Positions 1 to 11,436 of a DNA stretch of 64,000 nucleotides are shown here, one piece after another. Source of the stretch: Batrachochytrium dendrobatidis JAM81 (lineage: Eukaryota; Chytridiomycota; Chytridiomycetes; Rhizophydiales); NCBI RefSeq assembly GCF_000203795.2, contig NW_006281105.1:62001-126000 (forward strand), written 5' to 3'. The position numbers were made by a program, and so were the translations under genes. Position 1 is the first letter of the stretch. Every line of letters begins with the position of its first letter. The notes beneath the pieces were generated by a model, which was given only the letters and a program-made list of their open reading frames with translations, searched no databases and was not told the DNA's origin.

Positions 1-1470
1 AGTATTGTGTTCCATCCGTCTCCAGCATTGCTTCGATATTGTACTTTTTTCCATAGAATTTGTCTGTGCCTTCATTTGGTGAAATCTTGAGCACCTATTT
101 AATCAAAGCAATGTTGGGAATAGATTGAGATACAACCAACGACTATAATAGTGTAGAGCACCAAACTTACATTTCCAGGAATAGCAATAGTATGATCAGT
201 AACATAGTAAAGCCATTTTAAAGCATTTCCAATCGCCCCGATATAAATTTCCTCAGTTTTGGGATCCACTGCAATATTGTCAGGAATGGCGGGCTATCGA
301 GTATTTTCAAAAACCAAAGATTTAAAACAGTTTCAGAATAGCATTGGTAATGCTCATTGAGATGGATACAGAACGACTCGACTTACCAACTTGACAAAAT
401 CCACAAGTTTAAGTGAGCCATTGGTACGGCGTTTAAATATCGAAAGGGAAGCATCACCAACAGAGACAACATAGATATGCACGGAATCCTTTGATCCAGA
501 AACACCATTTGGAAATGCCATATTTTTGGCTGCAATCGACCACTTGCCATCGTGATAATATACAACATGACCCCATTTGAGAGCAAGCAAGGTTTCGGAT
601 ATTTTTGCAAAGTAGGATCGAGACCCACGGTCATTGGAGGCATAAAAGGATCGTGGCCCAACTGAATGAACATCGTTTGGATTGTATAGGATTTCAGGAT
701 TGTGAGCAGTTTCAATGTGCTCCAGAGTCGTCGCGCCAAGAATATGTTTGAAAATCTCGACCACTGAGCCAGAATGACGATGGTTTACAGCATGAATGTA
801 GACAGCTTGTGGATCCGTGGAATCAAAATAGATTCCCAATCCATGTGGAGCAAAACCCTCCACGGCAGCCGAGTCGAATTCGAGTTGTACAGCGGTTTCC
901 GTCTAAACAGTGATTAGAATGAGCAGAATTTGTAAAAATCGACTCGTTTTATAGCTCAAGTCAATACAAGATACCTTTGTGTCAAAAGCAATGATACCAC
1001 CATGAGAAGCGAGAGATTTGTTCATATGGTCAGTAGGTGGAAACCAGGCATCTCTCTCATCCAAGTGGATTGCACAAGCTAAGTAATTCAATCAGTATTG
1101 AATCATCAAGTCTGCAGATATGCTGTAAATAGTCGTATAGCATACCATAATAAATAATGCCAGATTCCGGATGCAACTGTCCATTTTCGCAGCCAACCAA
1201 CAAGGGATCTGTAGCATGACATGAACAAAAGTTGATGACAATACAACACAAAAGCATGTTTGAATCGACACTTACCATGAACATTACGACAAGTGGCAGT
1301 ATTGATATTGGAGTGTGTTTTTAGTGCACCACCAACAGTGAGGAACATGCTCACTGAATAAAAACAAGTTAGTTGATGGTATGGACTCAAGACAGCAACA
1401 AGGACTGACCCGGCGTGTAAAGAACAGCAATAACAGCGACCAGCAATGAGCCCAACAGAATCTTGATCAT
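1..1470 (-). CDS. Paraoxonase/arylesterase-like enzyme, partial at left edge
   Basis: A multi-exon gene cut by the window edge. The first ATG is at 1470; an in-frame stop lies just upstream, so I chose it. The protein opens with a hydrophobic stretch (MIKILLGSLLVAVIAVLY) that looks like an uncleaved signal anchor, as in serum paraoxonases (PON). Later exons (about 1353-1284, 1220-1140, 1080-975, 905-378, 300-170 and 105-1) carry PON landmarks: PHGLGIYF with the His equivalent to PON1 H115, a VNH motif followed by S-x-VEIF, PNDVHSVGPRSFYASND, FPNGV, and PDNIAVDP with the D-N calcium pair. PON enzymes are calcium-dependent six-bladed propellers hydrolysing lactones and aryl esters. The usual E-D pair near the N-terminus reads E-N here (GCENGQL). 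The native substrate cannot be told from sequence. Family assignment is firm; exact exon ends are approximate. Confidence 0.8.
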
Positions 1471-1967
1471 GTCGATGAATGGAATCTATTGATAACAGTG
1501 TCAGTCGTGCATTTTCAGAATGACTTTCAAGCAACATACCAGTTGAACGAGAAGATGATAAAAACGCAACCAAGATTGCTACAGAATCTGCTGCGTAACG
1601 AGTGTTGATGGCCAATATTTGTTGCCATCACACATGAAATCACTTCAATCGAATCAACTATTCGTTCTTGTACATCTTGCCTTCAGTCCAACAATCGTAT
1701 TCTTTTAAAATAAAACAGTGCCAAAATACACAAGTCTTGTGAAATAAACGTTTATTGGTCTCCAATAGCAAAGTGCAGCCGATACTCGACCATTTTTATT
1801 CCAAAATAATCACTGCAACCATATTTTACATGAATATAGTTGCAGAATCACGTCAACTGTTTATTCGTTAGTTGTCATGGTGCTGTAGATGATCAAATCA
1901 AGAGCCTGTCAACCCTTTTAGTTGTATTCTTTAATCGACACTTGAACTTACCAGAGATTCTACATTG
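1471..1967. other. Intergenic region with degraded repeat end
   Basis: No gene seen. It holds the shared upstream side of the paraoxonase-like gene and the 3' flank of the lipase gene. A possible 5' UTR intron of the former may lie at about 1486-1540 (GTATGT to TAG on the minus strand). A truncated copy of the dispersed inverted-end repeat is listed separately. Confidence 0.5.
1747..1855. repeat. Dispersed TIR repeat, truncated copy
   Basis: Collinear with the right half of the full copy at 10520-10882. The stretches CCAATAG, AAG-GCA, GACCATT and CCAAAATAATCACTGCA occur in the same order and end in a degenerate terminal repeat (ATTTTACATGAATA-AGTTG). The left half is missing. Confidence 0.6.
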
Positions 1968-4375
1968 TCAATCAGTGTCCATTTGACGACGTCCAAAGCA
2001 ATCACTTAGAATACGTTCCAAACACTGCTCAACTCTTAATCGATGACCAATCATTTGAACTTTGGAATACGATGCCAACTGTCCATCATGGAAATGTCTT
2101 TGTATTCTCTCCGAGCTAGGATCGCACATTATTCTTGCATAGTCCATAAGATGTGGACGTGGTGGAAGAATCGTCACATCTCCACCAAAGGACTGTAGCC
2201 ATAGATTGGATAAATCTGCTCCAAGAATACGAGGAAGAAGATCCATATCTCTGATAAAAGACAGCCATTTCTGTAGATCGAGCAAAAAGTATTGAACTAT
2301 CAGCGAGGCAAAGAATCCGCCGCGCCTACACTCATAAAAATAAATCACTCGACCCAGTCATTTTCACAAGTACGCTACGACTTACCATCCATGGCCACCT
2401 CGATGCATGATTGGAGATCCTGTTCCACCTCTAGGGTTAAAATAAAATAAAGCCACATGTGGATTGACCTGCGACACTATTGTGTAGCTAATATTAAACA
2501 GTTGGCGAAACTCATGCTGGGGGATATCTGATCTCAAAGATCCATCTCGCCAAAAGCATCCAGCACTGCGAAAAGGCTTCAATTCACCTGTTCGTGGGTT
2601 TTTTGAAATCAACAATGCAGGTGGAAGAATAGCGGGTATTGCAGAAGAGGCTATAATTGCAGAGTAGATGACTACATCAGGCGAAGTGAGATAATTTAAA
2701 AGTTTGGATTCAAGCGGTGACTCGTGAGAAACTACTGCAACGTTGAAAATCCGTCCAGTACGTTGATACGCTTCTAAAAACGTCATATCACCTAGATATA
2801 CGCACATGTGCAACATATTAATACAACATTGACAACAGTATAAACCGACTCGCTCATTGGACATCAAGCTGATACCTTTGGTGAAATATTTGATTTGTTC
2901 CTGCACCATCTTGGGATCAAGCCATGCACCAGTTTTCCACAATCGTTTCCAGCAAGTATACAGCGACTCTTGACTAAAACGAATCCGATTGGCTACTTCG
3001 GGAACAAGAATTTCCTTTTTCAGCTCATCATCTGTTCTGACAGCAACCATTGCACCAATAAAACTCCCAGCACTCGTGCCGGTGATCATCTTTGGTAGCA
3101 ATCCTTGTTCCAGTAATGCTTTGATGACACCGAGATGATTGAATCCAAAGGATGCACCTCCACTAAGACATAGCGCGCTGCGACCAAACGTGCGAGATAA
3201 ATCTCTAAACAAAGCATATTTGGAGAGATTAGAGATATGCGGGGAAGCAGCTACATATTCTAGCGAGTGGATGACTTCAGAAACGTATTGATCGACAATA
3301 CTAATGGTGCCAAAATAGGTGAATCTGTATGGATCTTCCTTGTCGATACCTGCAACATTGATCTTGCAACAACTTGTTTTTAGGATATCACAAAGCTTTG
3401 CCAAATTCGAGATTTGGATTGATGGATGGTCGGGTAGATTCTGTGCAGATGGATGAAAGGCTGGTGGCAATGCATCATTGTATGTATACAAATACTCGGA
3501 TGTTGAGCCAGTAAATGGGTCATCTACGGTAGTAGAATGTACGGTTTTACTTGCAAATGGGTCCGAGGATCTACTCGACTGTGGTGAAATAGGACTAGAT
3601 TGCGTGGATTCTTGGATTGCAGCCAATCTATAGCGACGCAATTTTGAAACTACTTTTTTCAACAGACGAATATCTATGACGTCTGTTTCATCATTGTTTA
3701 ATTTCCATATATGCATACCGAGGTACTCATCCAGTTCCTTTGCTGCATCAGACCATTCCTGATAATTTGTAGCACTGTTTAATCTTTTCCGCAATATCTG
3801 CTTGCGTCCTTTGATATTGAGAAAATGCTCTCTCCAAGAAACCCACTATAAACCTCTGCATTAGTTTAGATCAAGTTGAGCCCATGCAAAAGAAACACTA
3901 GCTCACCTGTCGAACAAAAATATAAACTAGCAAATCAAACAAAATGAAGAAGCCGGCACAAAGCTAACAGCATGAATTCAATTACAAATCAATAGGATAA
4001 ATTACTGAACCCGATAGCTGGAATGCAACGACTTACCAACAGAGGCAACCAAAACAGATTCCCAGAAGTGCTTTTGCGATATCGACCAGCATACTTTGTA
4101 GAGGGTTTGGATTTAGTAGATTGAAGAGAATCTGAACGATGCTTTTTTTTACAAGACTTGGCTGTTCCAAGACTAGAATGAGAGCCATGTGAGTTATGGA
4201 CAGCAGGATACTGAATGTCCTTGGCTTTTGAGCTGGACGAGTCTTCGGAAGAGTCGTCATCATGAACGAGCATTTCAGTAAAATCATTCACAGCAGTGGA
4301 ATGAGATTCAATGCTGTTTTCTGAACCGAGCTTAGCTGAATGCATTGTATTTGAACGGACTGATAGTCTATTCAT
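1968..4375 (-). CDS. Patatin-like lipase with DUF3336 (Tgl3/4/5 or SDP1 type)
   Basis: Likely exons on the minus strand: 4375-4037, 3963-3907, 3845-2846, 2791-2386 and 2325-1968. The order is a Ser-rich N-terminal region, one strong membrane segment (from LCAGFFILFDLLVYIF), the DUF3336 segment starting WREHFLNIKGRKQ, then the patatin domain. The patatin domain shows the oxyanion motif SGGASFGFNHLG, the nucleophile motif GTSAG and the D of the dyad in WRDGSLRSDIP. Such enzymes hydrolyse triacylglycerol or phospholipids at lipid droplets or ER. The 54-base gap 2792-2845 is open in frame but adds residues foreign to the family, so I read it as an intron. The ATG at 4375 is the first in frame. 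An acceptor-like CTTGACAG just upstream means a further 5' exon is possible. Confidence 0.85.
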
Positions 4376-5025
4376 AGTGGATTGTCCGACTTCTTGACTG
4401 TCAAGCAAGAATAAAAGAGCGGGAAATTAGTTTCTCCATACAGCGTGACTGTTATTATACCAATAGCAGCCATCTCTAGTCAAGCTCACAAACCATAGCA
4501 GATGCTGTGTAAACGATTACATGTAAAATGCCGCATCAGACTGTAACATAAACTGGTCAATACAAATCAAAGCAATAGACTGGAACTCGGCTTGTTCAAC
4601 TGCTGAATTAAAGGTATTTTCGAGTATTGAATCTCAACCATCAATGCAAGTATTCGAGAATACTTCAAATGCTTTAAATTACTATTAACGCGACGATGCG
4701 CAATCCTAGTTTATGCATATTTCCATCTTGACAAGGAAACAATGACGGATACTTGAGAGCATCAAGAAACAACACTATGGTGACAGGTTGATTAAACCAT
4801 ATTTCCAGCATAATACACATGGTCGCGACCTATAAAGATGATCCACTGTTGAATGACGCACAATGAAGTAATTTGTGGAAAATCCACAATATGAAACGGC
4901 AGTAAGAATAACGCCAAATGCGGGGCTTTATTCGTTATAAAAAACAAATAAAAACCCAAGAATTGTTAAGCTGTACTATAGTAATCTGTTGCTCACTTCA
5001 ACATTTGAATAGTTATTCAATCAAC
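4376..5025. other. Divergent intergenic region, lipase / CBM21 gene
   Basis: Lies between two divergently transcribed genes and must hold both promoters. It may also hold a first exon of the lipase gene (a minus-strand ATG near 4472). No repeat or RNA gene is evident. An upstream in-frame ATG for the plus-strand gene lies at 4918. Confidence 0.4.
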
Positions 5026-6759
5026 ATGACTACAATATCCTCTTTGCTACAACGGAGAATGTCCAACAATCTTTCCATCTACACCAACAGCGGATTGGAC
5101 AAGTCAGATTCCTATTCGACTTCTGTTCGCTCATCTAATACAACTCTTTCGAGTTCCAAAGTATCACAAAACTCACTCGAGCATCTGGACTCTTGTCAGG
5201 CCTCTTTTGCTGTTGCATTTCCTATTAAAACAAACCTGTCTGACAAGACTCATTCTAATCACTCTGCTCACTTTTCTCCAAATACCATTGAGCAAGTCTG
5301 TCGTTTTGACACTTCCCAGCCTCCATCTGCCATTCGATTGCTTCCTACACTTCTCATTCGAGACAACAACGATCTTGACTGTGGTTCTGTGTCTGCTTCC
5401 AACGCTTTTGTCAATCCTATGGCTACTTGCTGGCAAATTTCTTCTAATCTTTCTCGCCACCCTTGTTTCAATGGGAAACCTTTAATGCTCGAATCTGCCT
5501 TGGTTGACTTGGCAGATCTTGCAAGACTGGCCTTGCCATACTCTCCCATGCTGGGAAATGGCTCCACTTGTATTCCCTCTCGCACTCCCTCCTTGCCTAC
5601 CATCAAAGGCTCTGTTCTTGTACGAAATATTGCATTTACAAAAGATGTTTTTATTCGAATGACCACCAATGGTTGGGCTACCTCAAGGGACATTCCCTGT
5701 CGCTTTGAGAGTGTCGTGTCACCAACTATGGGCGACTTTGTGGGTGTGGATCGATTTGGGTTTAATGCCGAACTCGACTCTGCACTAATTGCAGCTTTGA
5801 CTGTGTCCCTCCCTGAACACTTTGCTTGTTCAGATGTGGACAATTTCAATACGGATGGCAAAGTCAACCCGAAGCTCAACCCCGATATTGCGCACAGGAA
5901 TCTATCCGTCAAACCAGTCTCGAAGCCAAAAACTAATTCTTTAGATTCTAGCACGCCGAGTGAGTTGAAAACCCTTCAATTTCGTATCGAACTTGCTCTG
6001 TGCTTCAAAGCAGACAACAAAGAGCATTGGGACAACAACAATGGGAAAAACTTTGTCTTGACATTAACGTCGCCAGATGCAGATGTAATTTACAAGCAAC
6101 AACAGGAACAGTTGAGTCTACATCGATTATTCAGGCTGCAACAGCAACGAAGCACCGATGTGATGAACCTTAAAAAGACTCAAAAGCAGTCGCTCTTGAA
6201 ACCTCAAAAGCTCACTCTGCAATCGCAAAAATCCTTACTATCCCCTTCAATCTTGAGGCAGCAGATTCAAGATCAACCCACCAAAGAATCCGATACACCA
6301 TGCTCTGTAGTACTAACATTGGAACCATTTAAATCCAGTCCATTAGACACGACATCTTCCCAACAGTCACCACTGTCTGCTCAATCTACATCACCCATTG
6401 CTATCCATTCACCCGTGTGTCCTCGTCTAGTCCATTCTGCGTCACCTCTATCAGCGCAATCTCCCGGCACCCACTCCATCTCTCCTAATCAATCACAATC
6501 GTCTCGCTCTCTATCCCACGGACACACTTTCCTACGCTCTACCCTATTTCAGCCTCATCGTCGCGTTGGTCCTCAATTGCCACAAGGCATACCTCCCATT
6601 GTCAAGATTCCCCTTTTTGTTCCTCCAGAGCACGACAGCATGGTCCCTGTAACTATATCTCTCACCACTGGCATAATCTCGTCTGCATGTAGAATCTCAT
6701 CCCCAACTCCTTCCTTTGAGTCCATCTATTCCTCTTCACCTCCATCTCGCTATGTATGA
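5026..6759 (+). CDS. CBM21 protein, glycogen-targeting PP1 regulatory subunit
   Basis: Single exon, 577 residues from the ATG at 5026, which has A at -3. An in-frame ATG at 4918 would add 36 residues but has a weaker context. The protein is Ser/Thr-rich except for a CBM21 domain at about residues 190-345. That domain begins VLVRNIAFTKDVFIRMTTNGW, then DRFGFNAELDS, and ends with the hallmark WDNNNGKNFVL. CBM21 binds glycogen or starch and in fungi is typical of Gac1/Pig-type subunits that bring protein phosphatase 1 to glycogen synthase. The CBM21 is split by an acidic, low-complexity insert (about residues 265-310). I do not find a convincing RVxF phosphatase-docking motif, so the PP1 link is inferred from the family. 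The C-terminal third is Gln/Ser/Pro-rich. Confidence 0.8.
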   Translation: MTTISSLLQRRMSNNLSIYTNSGLDKSDSYSTSVRSSNTTLSSSKVSQNSLEHLDSCQASFAVAFPIKTNLSDKTHSNHSAHFSPNTIEQVCRFDTSQPPSAIRLLPTLLIRDNNDLDCGSVSASNAFVNPMATCWQISSNLSRHPCFNGKPLMLESALVDLADLARLALPYSPMLGNGSTCIPSRTPSLPTIKGSVLVRNIAFTKDVFIRMTTNGWATSRDIPCRFESVVSPTMGDFVGVDRFGFNAELDSALIAALTVSLPEHFACSDVDNFNTDGKVNPKLNPDIAHRNLSVKPVSKPKTNSLDSSTPSELKTLQFRIELALCFKADNKEHWDNNNGKNFVLTLTSPDADVIYKQQQEQLSLHRLFRLQQQRSTDVMNLKKTQKQSLLKPQKLTLQSQKSLLSPSILRQQIQDQPTKESDTPCSVVLTLEPFKSSPLDTTSSQQSPLSAQSTSPIAIHSPVCPRLVHSASPLSAQSPGTHSISPNQSQSSRSLSHGHTFLRSTLFQPHRRVGPQLPQGIPPIVKIPLFVPPEHDSMVPVTISLTTGIISSACRISSPTPSFESIYSSSPPSRYV

Positions 6760-7044
6760 TCTCGTATGCATTTACTTGACCCTTGTCTGCATCTTCCTGA
6801 TGTATCGTGCCAACGATACACGGCACTGTGGGTTTATTTTAATTATTGTCCACTCATTTTTTTATTTACCAGACTTCATTACCACTTTCTTTGACTCGAT
6901 ACCATACACCAGCCCATCTATCGGCACTATTTTCATTCAGTTATTCTATTACTAAAATGTCATTTTTGGATTATATTTTTAAAATAATTTGTTGGAATAC
7001 AAGATAGTGTTGGCCAATTGTTTAGACATTCCGATACAATCAAT

Positions 7045-9506
7045 ATGAATGTGAGAGTAGGCATCATTATTGGTAAGCATTGCATCGATTCTGCACTGTC
7101 ATGCCATTTAAACCAACTGATTGTATTTAGTCAGTGACAGAGTGAGTGCTGGAACTGCAAAAGACAAGACTGGACCATCACTCGTTGATCTGATTCATCA
7201 GCAGAATGATTGGAATGTAGTGACTTGTGTCACTGTTGCTGACGATGTAGAAATGATTCAAAAAGCCATATGTGTCATGACGGATAGTGTTGATCAAGAT
7301 CAGTCTAACCTTGATCTCAGTCATGGTCATCATGCTACAGTAGATTTGGTGTTGACTGCAGGAGGAACTGGATTCGGTGTGCGGGATGTCACTCCAGAGG
7401 TTTGTATTCAACATCACTCTTGGAAACTGGTCCATATTCAATGTAATAAAGCCAATTGCATGTGTACATGAATTAGGCTGTTAGGGGAATATTACTAAAA
7501 GAAGCATCAGGACTTGCTACTGCCATGTTGGTGTCTTCATTGGCCATCACTAACATGGCTGCTCTCTCTCGTCCCATCTGTGGAATCCGGAATCGATCCA
7601 TCATCATCACTCTTCCTGGAAGTCCAAAAGGTGCAATTGAAAATTTAACTGCCATCATCAAAACTCTTCCACATGCTATCGATCTGGCTAGAGGAGAACC
7701 ATCCGCTGGAGAAACTGTTCATACCGCTATGCATGGCGGTCATCAGATTGCAACCCATGACATCAATGAATCAAATCTTGCAGAAAAAGTCGACCCTATA
7801 CGTCATGATCATTTCAAGCATCACAATTGCAGTCGATTTGACCATCTAACACCACATGCTCAAACGTGTAGTAAGGATCTCAAATCCAACATCATCAACC
7901 AGCCTGGTAATAATCAAATGTTTGTCATGTGTTTGAAACCAATACTCGACTGATTGTTTTAAACTATTGTAGTAACTCACCGTGCACGCATATCTCCATT
8001 CGAAATGATTCCATTTGAAACTGCACTTGATTTGGTATTGAACAATGCATCATCTGCCGCTAATATGAACAAACAACTTGTTATGACACGACCTGTCAAT
8101 ACTGATAGTATTGGGTATGTGCTTGCAGAAGACGTAATGGCAAATGAAAACGTGCCCATGTATCGTGCTTCGATTGTCGATGGGTATGCTGTGATGGCTG
8201 CAGATGGACCAGGCGAGTATCCTGTGATTGGAAGTACAACGGCCAGTCAGACTACTTTATCTGGTTCTGGATTGACTCCATTAAAGAGGGGTACAGTGTC
8301 TCGTATCACCACAGGAGCAGAGATTCCTCCCAATGCTGATGCAGTTGTCATGGTAGAATGCACTGAGCTGATTTCCATGACTGAAGACTCGAAAGAAGAA
8401 AAAATAGTAAAACTACTCCAAGGTGTTCAGATAGGTCAAGACATTCGCGAAATTGGATCTGATATCATCAAGGGGTCGTGTATCTTGTCCAAAGGATGTA
8501 GAATCATGTGTGGAGAACTAGGTGTTTTGACCTCGTGTGGTATCCAACACATCAAAGTATATCGTCGTCCAGTTGTCTCCATCATGTCCTCTGGAAATGA
8601 GCTGATTGATGCTGAAGCTGATGGTACTGAAAAGGCTGCTGGATACGTTCGTGACTCCAACCGACCAACTCTTCATGCACTGCTAAAGCACCATGGGTTT
8701 GATGTAGTGGATTTGGGAATCGCTTGTGATACACACGATGGATTGGCTACGTGTTTAAGACAAGGAATGGATCAATCTGACGTGATTGTGAGCACTGGAG
8801 GTGTATCCATGGGAGAAATGGATCTGCTAAAACCAATCCTAGAAAGAGATTTGGGAGCTGAAGTGCTGTTTGGAAGAGTTGCACTCAAACCCGGTAAACC
8901 TACCACGTTTGCTGTTTTAGATGTACCACAAAGTACACGCACTTGTTCAAGTCGTCGTTTGTTTTTTGCACTTCCTGGTAATCCGGTATCCACCATGGGT
9001 AAGCTGTATTTTTACTTGCTTTGTATAGCTGGACGTGTGTGTTAATGTTTGTCTCAACATGGCTGTAAACCAACGCTTCGCAGTGACGTTTTACCTGTTT
9101 GTCCTTCCTGCTTTGCGTAAAATGGCCGGCTATGCATCTCCCAATCTTCCTCGAATCAAAGTCAAGGTATTTTTAATATCCAATATCACCACACTATCGA
9201 TCTGTACTTTAAACGTACATAGTTTAAAAATGATACTAAAGCATGTTTGATTAGTTGGGACATGATATCCATCTCGACCCGCGACCAGAATTTTTCCGTG
9301 CAAAATTGGAACACTCGGAGGGTATGTTTACAGCATTTGGAACAGGAATCCAGCGGAGCAGTCGTATGCAAAGCATGACTTGTGCCAATGCACTACTGGT
9401 TCTTCCTGCTTTGAGTGACTTTATTGCTGCATCAGCTTCAAACACTGACGGAAACATCAAAGCTGGATCGGTAGTGGAAGCCATCATTATTGGAGATTTT
9501 GAATAA
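7045..9506 (+). CDS. Gephyrin/cinnamon-type molybdenum cofactor protein (MogA-MoeA fusion)
   Basis: Six exons: 7045-7072, 7131-7399, 7477-7906, 7973-8998, 9084-9166, 9255-9506. They sum to 695 residues without a frame break. The N-terminal MogA-type domain (about 1-165) carries VSDRVSAGTAKDKTGP, the LTAGGTGFGVRDVTPE motif and LPGSPKGA; it adenylates molybdopterin. A His-rich linker follows. The MoeA-type domain (about 240-695) carries ASIVDGYAVMA, TTGAEIPPNADAVVMVE, STGGVSMGEMD and ALPGNPVS; it inserts molybdate to finish the cofactor for nitrate reductase, sulfite oxidase or xanthine dehydrogenase. The domain order G-E is that of animal gephyrin and insect cinnamon, opposite to plant Cnx1. 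Both halves keep their active-site motifs, so the protein looks fully competent. Confidence 0.92.
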
Positions 9507-9547
9507 ACCATTCAATTTATATTTGATTTAATGTATTGGAATATTTA

Positions 9548-11436
9548 TCACGGATCATGACCATCATAAAGCGACAACTCTGCAACTACGCGCTGAATAA
9601 GTCGTTTTGTTGGCAATTTGGTAAACGCTGATTCGTTCAACTTGTTTAATACATTCACAACTTGCTTGTGTGATGTACTCGAAGCTCCAGAAACCACAAC
9701 CAAAGGAAGTAGCTTTACAAGTGCGTGCAGCAACTAATTATAATAAAGTATAAATAACTCTAAAAGCATATTAAAAAATGCGTCATTTACCTCTTCGTTT
9801 TGGTCATGCACTCGCTGTATTTCTCTTATTCCAACGTCAAGAATGACTGTCAAATCATTCGTGTAAAACAAATTTCGGGTCGGTGTGTATTGAAAAATTC
9901 CAATCAGTAGAATAGTGATTGACAATTGAAGCTCGGGCGTATCTAAAATACCAAATAACAACCATTGTACAACGCTTGGTAAGCTGAACCCAAAAGACTC
10001 GACTTGCTTCAAATAAAGTTGATAAGAATGCTGTTTTACCTGCTCGGTTGAATACAAAAATAAGATTCTCTGTTAGAGTTTTGCTATGGTTCAATCGCTG
10101 TTCTAAAACCCTCAAGAATCGATCGTGTGTAGCTACAGAGCCTCGCATTTTCATAAGCTGGCCATTCAACGTAATCTAATATCTCAAAACCCAACCATCA
10201 GCCTCAAATAAAATCATTTAAAATAGAACATGTTTACTTGCCAGTAATCGAATGACTGCATAATTAAACGACTCATTATCGTTTCGTGATGATTCGACCA
10301 ACTCGCACAAATAATTCAAAAGTTGCGTATCAATTATATCTATTGAAATGTGTATTATAATTTAAACACCAAGTAAATCTACACATTCAAAATACTTTTA
10401 AAACTCACCTAGTTCATGCAATGACATTTCATGGACTTGACATAAATGGTCAAATAATAAAACAGTTACATGCGATACTTTTACATCTATTGAAAACAAA
10501 TTAGCAGCTTGATTGGCTATTACAATCGTATCCATGTAAAATGAAACACTAATAAGGAGTCAAAGTATATGATAAACGGCCAGATTCATGAAATGATTGG
10601 TGTCAAATTTACTGGCAGCATTATTCTTTTGAACTAGAATGCAAACGTACGATATTTTAGAATACAATATCTCGATTCAAACTTGGTGATCGTACACTGT
10701 ATGACTGTCAACTAATCTCAGTTCAACTAGTTTGTATTATATGATGGTCATTGTGTCTGAGGAATTGAAAACATGAGTCAATCCCCAATAGGGAAGCGCA
10801 ACGAGTATTTGACCATTCATACTCCAAAATAATCACTGCATGATAATTACAAGTGTTCCATTTTACATGAATACGACTGATAAATGGTAGGAAATCAACC
10901 ATACGTGCCTAGATCTGGAAGCAATAAAATATCTTTTAGGACAGGTATCCAGTCATCTCTCACCAATCGCCGAAATACATTAGGTGTGCTTAGTCCAAAA
11001 TGAAACAGAATCGATAGCTGGATATACAGTAAATCCCGATTTTCAGATTCTGGATGACGAGAAATACATCCAAGACACTCTGACAAGTCTTGAAATGCAG
11101 GGAAATCCAGTACATGTTCAGCAATGATTCGCATATCGTATTCATCTCTGATAACTGTATTCCATAAACCAAGTTTGAGAAAATGAGTTGGCTGCTACTT
11201 GACCCCACAAAACATAACATTTTACATTTAATATCAGCCATGATTCTGGAAACTATAGACGTCACTGCATTTAATGAAGCATCTTGACTGTAATGGTCCA
11301 AGTCTATATCCAGTATAAAGTCAGATGTCAGGATTAGAAAAGATTCGCTGCTTCATTGTAAAACCACATGCATATCATCGATACCTTGAAGCAATGTTTC
11401 GAGATGAGACACTGCATCCGATATGCTTTCAGTCAT
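9548..11436 (-). CDS. SPIN90/Ldb17/Dip1-like protein (Arp2/3 activator)
   Basis: A multi-exon minus-strand gene convergent with the gephyrin-type gene. The leucine-rich C-terminal half reads QWLLFGILDTPELQLS, then NLFYTNDLTVILDVGIREI, then LLHALVKLLPLVVVSG. The FYTNDL-x-V-x-x-D-x-x-IREL pattern is the signature of the SPIN90/Ldb17 leucine-rich domain (formerly DUF2013). Family members switch on Arp2/3 to seed unbranched actin filaments at endocytic sites. The suggested start is ATG 11436 (MTESISDAVSHLETLL), followed by an 81-base intron with a good branch site. The internal exon 10894-11150 ends at a GTATGG donor, and the next exon begins near 10550 after an intron filled by a repeat element. 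Several junctions, including a 37-base gap near 10010-10046, are uncertain. Confidence 0.6.
10520..10882. repeat. Full-length dispersed TIR repeat inside an intron
   Basis: This is the best-preserved copy. The left end 10520-10550 reads TTACAATCGTATCCATG and so on. The right end 10851-10882 reads as its near-exact reverse complement, closing in ATACGACTG followed by ATAA. The interior carries the blocks seen in other copies: GATCGTACA-TGTATGACT, TTTGTATTATATGATG and CCAAAATAATCACTGCA. The inferred intron of the SPIN90-like gene (about 10551-10892) is essentially this element; the left terminal repeat falls in the following exon. Confidence 0.75.

Noticed and set aside
10001..10060. Reading straight through without an intron in the SPIN90-like gene
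   Set aside because: Read-through from the exon ending NLIFVFNRA stays open but shifts out of the family frame. A 37-base gap (GTAAAACAGC to GAAGCAAG) restores VESFGFSLPSVVQW, though that intron is unusually short and remains a doubt.
11341..11400. Apparent frameshift or stop near the N-terminus of the SPIN90-like gene
   Set aside because: An 81-base intron with a donor GTATCG, a branch-like CTAATCCTGAC and an acceptor ATATAG restores the frame (LETLLQDLDHYSQD), so no break is needed.
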